A program made the position numbers and the translations under genes. A stretch of 64,000 nucleotides of DNA. Source: Betaproteobacteria bacterium. GTDB lineage: Bacteria > Pseudomonadota > Gammaproteobacteria > Burkholderiales > Burkholderiaceae_E. The DNA lies in the NCBI GenBank assembly GCA_016868375.1, contig VGHA01000005.1:1-64000 (forward strand), given 5' to 3'. Numbering within the stretch: the stretch's first letter is position 1; each line of letters starts with the position of its first letter. The notes under the pieces were generated by a model. The model was given only the letters and a program-made list of their open reading frames with translations, ran no database searches and was not told where the DNA came from. Of the stretch, positions 18,819 through 26,463 are shown piece by piece.

Positions 18819-19429
18819 GCACACATCCGAAGGCCAGTCCGCTGTTGAAGCCCGACTGGCGTTATGTCGAAAAGATTTCGCTTGAAGATTTCACCCGGGG
18901 CGACTGGGCGCTTCTCAACGCGCAGCGCTCGCAGTACTACGCCGAGGAGCAGGCGCGGCAGGTGCTGCGCATGCTGGCAGACTCCGAGCACGACACCACC
19001 TTCGGCTATCAGGTGAACAACTATCGCCACAGCCTGCAGTCGGCCACGATGGCGCACCGCGACGGGCTCGACGAGGAAGACGTGGTGGTGGCACTGCTGC
19101 ACGACATCGGCTTCATCGCCTGCCCGCAGCGACACGGCGAGTTTGCAGCCGCGTTGCTGGGCGCCTATGTCAGCGAGCGAAACGAGTGGATGCTAAGACG
19201 CCACGCGATCTTTCAGGACGTCCACGCCCACCACCATCCTGATGTCGATCCGAATGCGCGAGAGCGTTGGCGTGGACACCCGCACTTTGAGTGGGCGGCC
19301 ACCTTCGTTGCGCGCTACGACCAGGCCACTGTCGACCCGGGTTATGAGTGCGCACCGCTCAGCTTTTTCGAACCCATGGTGGCCCGCATCTTTGCGCGCC
19401 CGCAGCGGCGAGCGCCGATGCCTGACTGA
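18815..19429 (+). CDS. HD-domain protein related to PhnZ/MIOX-type metal oxygenases
   Basis: 204 residues, GTG start coupled to the GST gene. HD-fold metal residues are His72 (YRHSLQ), His96-Asp97 (ALLHDIGF), His107 and His130. The HSLQ...LLHD spacing resembles the HD proteins grouped with PhnZ and myo-inositol oxygenase, some of which are di-iron oxygenases rather than phosphohydrolases. The PhnZ substrate-binding Glu upstream of the first His is not evident: Tyr65 occupies its place. Function is therefore open: an oxygenase or a phosphohydrolase in the same operon as a 2-oxoglutarate oxygenase. Confidence 0.75.
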   Translation: MSTHPKASPLLKPDWRYVEKISLEDFTRGDWALLNAQRSQYYAEEQARQVLRMLADSEHDTTFGYQVNNYRHSLQSATMAHRDGLDEEDVVVALLHDIGFIACPQRHGEFAAALLGAYVSERNEWMLRRHAIFQDVHAHHHPDVDPNARERWRGHPHFEWAATFVARYDQATVDPGYECAPLSFFEPMVARIFARPQRRAPMPD

Positions 19430-19465
19430 CAAACCCATCAAGACTGATTCCCTGGAGCACTGCTG

Positions 19466-20047
19466 ATGTCCGCATGGATCCGAATGATTCCCCTGGAAGA
19501 GGCTGAGGGTTCACTCGCCTCGGCTTACCAGAAGGTACGCACGCCGCACGGTACGGTCGATAACGTGATGAAGGCACACAGCCTACGGCCGCACACCATG
19601 GAAGGCCATGTTTCGCTGTATCGAAGCGTGCTGCACAACCCCGACAACACGCTGCCTTTCTGGTATCTGGAAGTGGTGGCGTCCTATGTCAGCATGCTCA
19701 ACAACTGCGCCTACAGCCTGACCCACCATTGGTCGAACGCGCGCAGACTGATTCGCGATAAGGCGCGTTCTGATTCCATTCATGCAGCGCTGTCCGCGCG
19801 CGCGCCCCAGCAGGCGTTCGAAGGCAAAGAGCTTGAACTGCTGCGCTACGCGGGCAAGCTCACCACCAGCGTCGCCAACATGGCAAAGGCTGATATTGAT
19901 GCGCTGCATGCGGCAGGCTGCAATGACGGCGAAATTCTGGAAGTCAATCAGGTCTGCGCCTACTTCAATTACTCGAACCGACTGCTAAACGGGCTCGGCG
20001 TGACCACCGAGGGCGATGTGATCGGCTACTACAAGGAAGACGAATGA
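19466..20047 (+). CDS. Carboxymuconolactone decarboxylase / AhpD-like protein
   Basis: 193-residue all-helical CMD-domain protein of the peroxidase-related type. The active-site helix reads NNCAYSLTHH (residues 79-88), where the usual CxxC-x2-HH becomes Cys81-x2-Ser84 followed by His87-His88. The resolving Cys is thus replaced, so a standard thiol-disulfide peroxidase cycle is doubtful. It starts 36 bp after the HD gene, and its stop overlaps the oxygenase start as ATGA. Confidence 0.8.
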   Translation: MSAWIRMIPLEEAEGSLASAYQKVRTPHGTVDNVMKAHSLRPHTMEGHVSLYRSVLHNPDNTLPFWYLEVVASYVSMLNNCAYSLTHHWSNARRLIRDKARSDSIHAALSARAPQQAFEGKELELLRYAGKLTTSVANMAKADIDALHAAGCNDGEILEVNQVCAYFNYSNRLLNGLGVTTEGDVIGYYKEDE

Positions 20048-21021
20048 ACCGGCACAGTGCGCGCGTCGTATCGGTCGACGAAATTCCGGTCATTGATGTC
20101 TCGGGGCTGGTTGCCCCTGACCGTGCCACGCTCGAAACCGTGGGCGCTGAAATGCGTGAGGCGGCAGCGCGAATCGGCTTTTTCTATGTCAGCGGCCACG
20201 GCATTGCGCAGTCGCTCATCGATGAGGTCGACGCCGCCGCCCGGAGGTTCTTTGCCGCGCCACGGGCTGACAAGCTGTCCATCGAGCCAGTGGGCCGTCA
20301 CCGGGGCTACATCAAGCAGGGTGAGGCCAAGATGAGTGACCGCGCGCGGCCTGATCTGAAGGAAAGCTTCATCTGGGGGCTCGATGTTGGCGCAGACGAC
20401 CCCGATTTCATCGCCGCCAACCGGATGATCGGCCCCAATCGCTGGCCTGCGTTCATGCCGGAACTTCGCCCTCTGCTCAACCGTTACCTCGATGAAGCGC
20501 ACGCCTGTGCGAAGCGGCTGCTGCGTGCGCTCGCCGTCAGTCTTCATGCACCCGAAGACGCCTTCACGCGCAAATTCGACAAGCCCATTTCGCGAGGCTC
20601 TCTGGTGTACTACCCGCCGCAGCCGCCAGAACTTGGCGACCGTCAGTATGGGGTGGCACCGCACACTGACTACGGCGTCATCACGCTGCTCCACCAGGAT
20701 CCCGTGGGCGGACTGCAGGTAGCCACCCGCGGCGGTGAATGGGTCACCGCAACCCCCATTCCCGGCACGCTGGTCATCAACTCAGGCGACCTGATGGGAC
20801 GCTGGTCCAACGATGTGTTCAAGTCGAATCCGCATCGTGTCATCAACACATCGGGCCGCGAGCGGCTGTCGATCGCGGTGTTCGTCGACCCCGACTACGA
20901 CACGCCCATCGTGCCGGTCACCGAGCCGGGTGTGGTCGCCAGATACCCGGAAGTCAGCTGCGGCGAATACATCCTCGGGCGCTTTGACAAGGCATTTGAG
21001 TACCGCAAGCGCGCGGGCTGA
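20044..21021 (+). CDS. Isopenicillin N synthase-like Fe(II)/2-oxoglutarate oxygenase
   Basis: 325-residue non-haem iron oxygenase. The N-terminal DIOX_N region (IPVIDVSGL, RIGFFYVSGHGI) precedes the double-stranded beta-helix. The iron triad is His207 and Asp209 (PHTDYG) with His264 (NPHRVIN), and Arg274 in the RLS motif would bind the 2-oxoglutarate carboxylate. The substrate is unknown; members hydroxylate, desaturate or cyclise small molecules. It is the last gene of the operon starting at 17375 and is translationally coupled to the CMD gene. Confidence 0.87.
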   Translation: MNRHSARVVSVDEIPVIDVSGLVAPDRATLETVGAEMREAAARIGFFYVSGHGIAQSLIDEVDAAARRFFAAPRADKLSIEPVGRHRGYIKQGEAKMSDRARPDLKESFIWGLDVGADDPDFIAANRMIGPNRWPAFMPELRPLLNRYLDEAHACAKRLLRALAVSLHAPEDAFTRKFDKPISRGSLVYYPPQPPELGDRQYGVAPHTDYGVITLLHQDPVGGLQVATRGGEWVTATPIPGTLVINSGDLMGRWSNDVFKSNPHRVINTSGRERLSIAVFVDPDYDTPIVPVTEPGVVARYPEVSCGEYILGRFDKAFEYRKRAG

Positions 21022-21088
21022 AGGCGGAAAGCTGCGCTCTAAACTGTTAGACTTAGTCCGGTTGGCCTCGTTTAACAGGAGAGGCGCC

Positions 21089-21509
21089 GTGCGGTCGGTC
21101 AATATTCACGAAGCGAAAACGCACCTGTCGCGGCTGGTCGAACTGGCTGCTGCGGGCAGCCGAAGGTGGCAGACGCATCCCGGGCAAACTGCGCAAGCTC
21201 ATCAGCAACGAAGAACATGCGCTCTTTTTCAGCGTGGCAAGCCTCTGGGAAATCGCCATCAAGGCAGGCCTGGGCCGTCCAGACTTCACGCTCGATGCCT
21301 CGGTCTTTCGCCGTCTTTTGATCGATAACGGCTACACCGAGATTGCCATCAGCGGCAGCCACGTAATCACCGCTAACAGCCTGCCACCGCTGCACCGCGA
21401 CCCGTTCGATCGGCTGCTAGTCGCGCAGGCCATCAGCGAGGGCTTCACGCTGCTGACTTCCGACCCCGCACTGGCCGGCTACCCGGGCGACATTGTCATC
21501 GCCTGACAT
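21089..21509 (+). pseudogene. Remnant Phd-family antitoxin / PIN-domain toxin module
   Basis: A GTG after AGGAGAGG at 21078-21084 opens a frame encoding a typical Phd/YefM antitoxin start (VRSVNIHEAKTHLSRLVELA). It then loses homology. In the next frame, from about 21183, a VapC-like PIN toxin body follows (SVASLWEIAIKAGLG, then PPLHRDPFDRLLVAQAI and LLTSDPAL). The toxin lacks its own start and its first catalytic Asp segment (normally DTHALLW). A deletion with a frame change apparently fused the two genes, leaving neither intact. Confidence 0.75.
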
Positions 21510-21534
21510 TCACCGCCACGGTCGCTCGGCATCC

Positions 21535-23541
21535 TCAGCCCGCAGGCGGTGCCTCACCCACCAGCGCCATCAGCGCTTCTTCGGAAATCACTTCAATGCC
21601 CAGCTTGCGCGCCTTCTCCGCTTTGCTGCTCACCGAATTCGGATCGGCCAGCACCAGATAGGTGGTCTCGCGCGTCACGGTATCCACCAGCTTCATGCCT
21701 GCCGCCGCAAGCGGTGCCTCGTAGTCTGATTTCTTTTTACCGCTGGGCAGCTTGCCGCTGATGCAGACGGTTTTCACGGGCTCCCCCGTTGCATCGTCAC
21801 CCACCACATCGCGCTGCGGCGCTGTGACTACGATGCCGTTGGCGAGCATCTTGTCGATCACGCCACCCATGCCATCGATGCCATCCTGGATCGGAGCCCC
21901 CAGGTTGGGCACGCCCACGCGCTCTGCAAATTCAGGGTCGCGCAGCCGCCCCGACCGCCATTGATCGAGCGTGTCCAGTTCGCCCCCGGCGGCGGCGATC
22001 ATCAATTCAATTCGGCGGATGCCGGCACTTTCTATCCCAAGCGAGCCCAAAAACCGCGCGAGGCTCAGCATGCGCGTGGCATCGATCGCGTCCAGAATCG
22101 ATCGGGCGCGTTTGTCCCCCAGCCGAATGCCCTTCTCGCCATTGATCACCAGTTCGGCCAGCTCAGCGCTGCGGGCCTCGAGCGCATAAAGATCGGCAGC
22201 ATCTTCGATACCGAAGCGCTCAAGCATCGCCTCAAGCACGGAGTCGCCGATACCCTGAATGTCGAGACTGGTAATCCACCGATCGATCTTGCCCGTGCTT
22301 TTCTTGGGGCAGGCTGCGTTGCGGCATTCAAGGATCACGCCCTCTTCGCCCGAGGTGATCCGCCGGCGGCCCACCGCACCACCGCAAAACGGGCATGCGC
22401 TGGGCGCAATGATCGGGCGCCGGTCGGGCGGCCGGTGCGTGACCCGAATCACCTTCGGGATGATGTCGTTGGCCTTGATCAGCCATACCGAGTCGCCGAT
22501 GGCGACATCGAGTCGGGCGATTTCGTCAAAGTTGGCAAGCGATGCACTGCTGACTGTCGTGCCACCGATTTCAACCGGCCGAAGCTGCGCGGTGGGCACG
22601 AGCGACCCTGTATGGCCGCCGCTCACAACCACGTCTTCGAGCACCGTTTCGGCGCCTGCCGAATCAAACTTCCAGGCCACCTGCCCTTTGGGCCGGCCAG
22701 CGGTGACACCCAGCGCTTCCTGCCGCCCAACATCATCAATTTTGATGACCACGCCATCGATCCAGAACGGCAGTGAATCGCGCCGCGCCCCGGCGTCGCG
22801 ATGCCAGGCAACGGCTTCATCGACACTGGAACAGAAGGCATGCGGGATCAGGTTGAAACCCAATTCAGCCAGACGCGCGAGCTTATGCGACTCGGATGCG
22901 AACCGCACCGATGCGCCATCGCGCTGCTCATCGATGTCAAAGGCAAACGCGGTGAGATGCTCGCACTGGTGGCCATTTTTTCGCCCCATGATGCCGCTGC
23001 CGGCATTGCGAGGATTCTTGCTGCGGGCGGGGTCAACCTTGGCCCACTCCTCGACGGTCAGGATGACCTCGAAGCGCACTGCGCCAGTGAAACGTTCCGG
23101 GCCGCTGCCCACCCAGGCGGGCAACCCATTGAACCGGATCGCGTTGGCGGTGATGTCTTCACCGATCACGCCGTCGCCACGCGAGATCGCCTGCATCAGC
23201 CGGCCATCGCGATAGTAGGCAGCCGCGCTCGCGCCGTCGCCTTTCAGGCTGACGTGAAGCGGCGGCCCGCCGCTCTTGTCGACCCAGGCGCGAAATTCGG
23301 CCTCGGAATTGACCTTGTTCTGGCTGCCCATCGGCATCGCGTGCCGGGCCTTGGTAAGAATGCTGTCGGCGGGCACTGGCGCCCCGACCATCGCGAGCAC
23401 GGGATCATCGGGCGAGCGCACGCGGAGTTCGTCCTCCAGCGAGTCATACTCGGCATCGGACATCAGCGGCTCCGGACCGAAGTAATACGCGTGCTTGGCT
23501 CTCAGAATCAGATTACGGAGCTGGACGATGCGGTTGGGCAT
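21535..23541 (-). CDS. Divergent NAD-dependent DNA ligase (LigA-like)
   Basis: 668 residues with the full LigA layout. The Ia domain is HAYYFGPEPLMSDAEYDSLE. The adenylation domain has the nucleophile in LKGDGAS (Lys100; usual KxDG) and WIDGVVIKIDD. Then come an OB fold, a four-Cys zinc finger (CPFCGG...CRNAACPKK), HhH motifs and a C-terminal BRCT domain. Many positions differ from standard beta-proteobacterial LigA, for example NPRNAGSGIMG for NPRNAAAGSLR, so a second accessory ligase is likely. It sits alone between a broken TA module and an aldolase gene, without phage genes. Confidence 0.85.
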   Translation of the reverse strand: MPNRIVQLRNLILRAKHAYYFGPEPLMSDAEYDSLEDELRVRSPDDPVLAMVGAPVPADSILTKARHAMPMGSQNKVNSEAEFRAWVDKSGGPPLHVSLKGDGASAAAYYRDGRLMQAISRGDGVIGEDITANAIRFNGLPAWVGSGPERFTGAVRFEVILTVEEWAKVDPARSKNPRNAGSGIMGRKNGHQCEHLTAFAFDIDEQRDGASVRFASESHKLARLAELGFNLIPHAFCSSVDEAVAWHRDAGARRDSLPFWIDGVVIKIDDVGRQEALGVTAGRPKGQVAWKFDSAGAETVLEDVVVSGGHTGSLVPTAQLRPVEIGGTTVSSASLANFDEIARLDVAIGDSVWLIKANDIIPKVIRVTHRPPDRRPIIAPSACPFCGGAVGRRRITSGEEGVILECRNAACPKKSTGKIDRWITSLDIQGIGDSVLEAMLERFGIEDAADLYALEARSAELAELVINGEKGIRLGDKRARSILDAIDATRMLSLARFLGSLGIESAGIRRIELMIAAAGGELDTLDQWRSGRLRDPEFAERVGVPNLGAPIQDGIDGMGGVIDKMLANGIVVTAPQRDVVGDDATGEPVKTVCISGKLPSGKKKSDYEAPLAAAGMKLVDTVTRETTYLVLADPNSVSSKAEKARKLGIEVISEEALMALVGEAPPAG

Positions 23542-23642
23542 GAAAACGAGCTGCTAACGAGGCAGCCAAACCATCAATAAGCCCGCCACTTTAGCAGCGG
23601 GGCTGTCGTCGGCAATAATCCCGACCAAGGAGAACACTCGCC

Positions 23643-24410
23643 ATGACTGCACCCACACACCACACAGCCGCTTCACTCAACCCAGCGAGCCTCAGGCAAG
23701 GCAAGATTGACCTTGCCGCCGCACTGCGCTGGGCCGCGCGGCTGGGCCTTAACGAAGGGGTCTGCAACCATTTCAGCCTGGAGCTTGCGCCCGACCGATA
23801 TCTGATCAACCCTCAGGGCTTGCACTGGTCGGAGGTCACCGCGGGCGACATGCTGCTGATCGACGGCAGCGGCCGCGTGCTGGAGGGCTGGCACGCACTC
23901 GAGCCGACCGCATTCTTCATCCACAGCTGGATTCACCGCACCAGCCCCCGCGCCAAGGCGGTGCTGCATACGCACATGCCGCATGCCACCGCGCTTACGC
24001 TGATCGAGGGCGGGCGGCTTGAATGGTGTAACCAGAACACGCTGCGCTTCTGGGGGCGGGTGGGCTACGACGATCATTACAACGGGGTTGCACTGGACGA
24101 TGCAGAAGGCGTGCGAATCGCCTCACAGCTCAAAGACCATGATGTGCTGTTCATGGCCAGTCACGGTGTCACGGTGGTGGGGGCCAACCTGGCATGGGCC
24201 TTTGATGACCTGTACTACCTCGAGCGCGCCTGCATGCATCAGCTGTTGGCCACGCAGATGGCAGCGGGCAAGCCCCTGCGGCAGGTGCCGGAAGCGCTGT
24301 GCGCCCGGGTGGGCGCGCAGATTGCCGGCGAGCGCCAGCAATCGGATCTGTTCTTCGCCTCGATCAAGCGAATGCTGGATCGCGAGTCGCCCGGCTGGGC
24401 AACCATCTGA
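23643..24410 (+). CDS. Class II aldolase/adducin family protein
   Basis: 255-residue zinc-dependent aldolase/epimerase-fold protein. Metal ligands appear in LHTHMPHATAL (His109, His111), with a later His in MASHGVTVVG. The substrate is unknown. Family members act on sugar phosphates, and many of the stand-alone ones act on hydroxy-acid substrates. An AAGGAGA ribosome site precedes the ATG. It is divergent from the ligase gene and converges on the SMP-30 gene with only 4 bp between stops. Confidence 0.85.
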   Translation: MTAPTHHTAASLNPASLRQGKIDLAAALRWAARLGLNEGVCNHFSLELAPDRYLINPQGLHWSEVTAGDMLLIDGSGRVLEGWHALEPTAFFIHSWIHRTSPRAKAVLHTHMPHATALTLIEGGRLEWCNQNTLRFWGRVGYDDHYNGVALDDAEGVRIASQLKDHDVLFMASHGVTVVGANLAWAFDDLYYLERACMHQLLATQMAAGKPLRQVPEALCARVGAQIAGERQQSDLFFASIKRMLDRESPGWATI

Positions 24411-24414
24411 GCGG

Positions 24415-25302
24415 TCAGAAGCTCAGCTTGGGCAGGGCAAGGCCTTGCACGCCGGGCTCAAACGCAAGCAGACGCCCGGCATAGGGCTCGCGCGCAAGCG
24501 CGGCTTCGTCAAGCATAAAGGTCATTGACGTGACATACAGCGTACGAAGATCGGGGCCGCCGAATGCAACGCTGGTGGGACGACTGATCGGTAGCGGCAC
24601 CTCGCGTTCAACGCGCCCAGCGGGATCAATCCGAATAAGCTGCGATGCACCCAATTCAGCCACCCAGAGCATGCCCTCGGCATCGATGGTGCAGCCATCA
24701 GGATGACCGCGGCGCCCCGCAAAATCGATCAGCACGCGACGATTCGCAGCCTCGCCGGTGGCGGGGTTGAAATCCCAGGCGTAAATACGGCCATCGGGAT
24801 GGGTGTCGGTGTGATACAGGGTGCGGCCATCAGGACTGAACGCGATGCCATTGGACACCTCAAAGCCCCGGTCGATGGTTGCGGCGATCAGGCTGCCGTC
24901 GATTCGATAGAGTTCGCCCAGCGGGCGCTTCAGCGTGCGCTCGTACGAACCAATCCAAAGCCGGCCGGCGGGGTCGACCGCGCTGTCGTTCATTCGCTGA
25001 ATCGAGAAATCAATGCCCCATAGCGGCAGCATCCGAAGCTTGTCAGGCGTGGGGTCGGTGACCGCAAGGCCGCGCTGGAAGTGAATCAGAAGACTGCCGT
25101 CGGCGCGCTCGCGCAGCCCCGAGGCACGCTGCGGCAGCTTCCAGGTGGTGGTGCTGCCCGTGGCGGGCGCATAGCGATGCAACGTCTTAGGCTCAAGGCC
25201 CACATCAACCCAGTAGAGGGCCTGCTCGGCTGCCACCCAAAGCGGGCCTTCGCCGATGGAGGTGACCTGGTCGGTAACGCAGTGAATGTCCGGTTTTTTC
25301 AT
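24415..25302 (-). CDS. SMP-30/gluconolactonase/LRE family protein
   Basis: 295-residue six-bladed beta-propeller lactonase. Family signs are GEGPLWV near the N-terminus (metal Glu), VSNGIAFSPDGRTLYHTDT (metal Asn/Asp), GHPDGCTIDAEGMLWVAE and RPTSVAFGGPDLRTLYVTS. It probably hydrolyses a sugar lactone or related ester. It is divergent from the Bug-type binding protein across 113 bp, so uptake and lactone hydrolysis may be linked (inference). Confidence 0.87.
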   Translation of the reverse strand: MKKPDIHCVTDQVTSIGEGPLWVAAEQALYWVDVGLEPKTLHRYAPATGSTTTWKLPQRASGLRERADGSLLIHFQRGLAVTDPTPDKLRMLPLWGIDFSIQRMNDSAVDPAGRLWIGSYERTLKRPLGELYRIDGSLIAATIDRGFEVSNGIAFSPDGRTLYHTDTHPDGRIYAWDFNPATGEAANRRVLIDFAGRRGHPDGCTIDAEGMLWVAELGASQLIRIDPAGRVEREVPLPISRPTSVAFGGPDLRTLYVTSMTFMLDEAALAREPYAGRLLAFEPGVQGLALPKLSF

Positions 25303-25415
25303 TGAAGCTTCTCGACAATTCCCAGTCTCGTAACCAGGAAGGGTTTTGCGCGGGTCGCGAACTCAAGTACATTTTCGTGGCCTTCACCCAATTCCTTCCT
25401 AATCGGAGTCATTCA

Positions 25416-26396
25416 ATGAAACTCCTTCGTCGCGCTTTGGTTACCGCGTCGGCCACCGCCGTCGGGCTCGCCGGCATCAATGCCTACGCACAAGGCCAAT
25501 ATCCCGCTCGCACCATCAAGCTGCAGGTGCCGTTTGCACCGGGCGGCACCACCGACATCATTGCGCGCGTGATCGCGGAGCCACTGGGCAAAGCCCTCGG
25601 CCAGCCCGTGGTCATCGAGAACAAGGCGGGGGGTGGCGGGGTGGTGGGCGCCACCGAAACCGTGCGTTCAACGCCGGACGGCTATTCGCTTGGGATGGCA
25701 ACGGTTTCCACCACTGCCGCCAATCCGGCGATCAATCCAAAGATTCCCTACAACCCGATCACCGACTTCACGCCGGTCATCAACATCGCGGCCACACCGA
25801 ACCTGATCGCGGTTCATCCAAGCTTCCCGGCACGCGACTACAAGAGCTTCATCGATGAATTGAAATCGAAGCCGGGCAAATATTCCTACGCGTCATCGGG
25901 CACGGGCGGCATCGGGCATCTGCAAACCGAGCTGTTCAAGAGTCTGGCTGGCGTGTTCGTCATTCACATCCCCTACCGCGGTGCGGGCCCTGCGTTGAGT
26001 GACACCGTCGCGGGTCAGGTGCCGATTATTTTCGACAATATTCCTTCGGCCCTGCCCTTCGTTCAGGCGAACCGCCTGCTGCCAGTCGTGGTCGCCGCGC
26101 CGCAACGGCTTGCCGTACTGCCCAACGTCCCCACGTTCAAGGAAGTGGGTCTTGAGCCGGTGAACCGGATGGCCTACTACGGCATTCTTGGGCCCAAGGG
26201 CCTTCCCCGCGAGGTGGTCGATCGCATCAACGCAGCCACCCGCAAGGCGCTCGAGGATCCCGCCGTGCGCAAGCGCATCGAGGACACCGGATCACTCGTG
26301 ATTGGCAACAGCCCCGAGGAGTTCGCCGCGCAGATCAAGGCCGAGTTCGAGGTATACCGCCAGGTGGTGACGCAGCAGAAGCTGTCACTCGAGTAA
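25416..26396 (+). CDS. Bug-family (TctC-like) tripartite tricarboxylate transporter binding protein
   Basis: Periplasmic binding protein of the Bug family, usually for carboxylates or aromatic acids. The start at 25416 gives 326 residues with a signal peptide ending near NAYAQ. Core motifs are YPARTIKLQVPFAPGGTTD, ENKAGGGGVVG and FDNIPSALPF. No TctA/TctB membrane genes are nearby, which is common for the many orphan Bug proteins of Bordetella-like bacteria. A hairpin after the gene (26422-26448) may end transcription. Confidence 0.92.
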   Translation: MKLLRRALVTASATAVGLAGINAYAQGQYPARTIKLQVPFAPGGTTDIIARVIAEPLGKALGQPVVIENKAGGGGVVGATETVRSTPDGYSLGMATVSTTAANPAINPKIPYNPITDFTPVINIAATPNLIAVHPSFPARDYKSFIDELKSKPGKYSYASSGTGGIGHLQTELFKSLAGVFVIHIPYRGAGPALSDTVAGQVPIIFDNIPSALPFVQANRLLPVVVAAPQRLAVLPNVPTFKEVGLEPVNRMAYYGILGPKGLPREVVDRINAATRKALEDPAVRKRIEDTGSLVIGNSPEEFAAQIKAEFEVYRQVVTQQKLSLE

Positions 26397-26421
26397 GGCT
26401 CGCGCGCTGTTCTTAGCCCGC

Positions 26422-26448
26422 GCGGCTGCGCCAAGGTGGCGCGGCCGC
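26422..26448. terminator. GC-rich hairpin between convergent genes
   Basis: An 11-bp stem with a single G-T pair and an AAGGT loop (arms 26422-26432 and 26438-26448) lies between the stops of the Bug gene and the convergent fusion gene. There is no T-tract on either side, so intrinsic termination is uncertain; it could act in both directions. Confidence 0.4.
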
Positions 26449-26463
26449 TGCCGGGTAGCACGC

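Noticed and set aside
21961-22776. 271-codon plus-strand frame opposite the DNA ligase
   Set aside because: Antisense to the well-supported ligase domains; composition is shadow-like.
21022-23642. Prophage or mobile element around the TA remnant and ligase
   Set aside because: No integrase, transposase, terminal repeats or phage structural genes were seen nearby.
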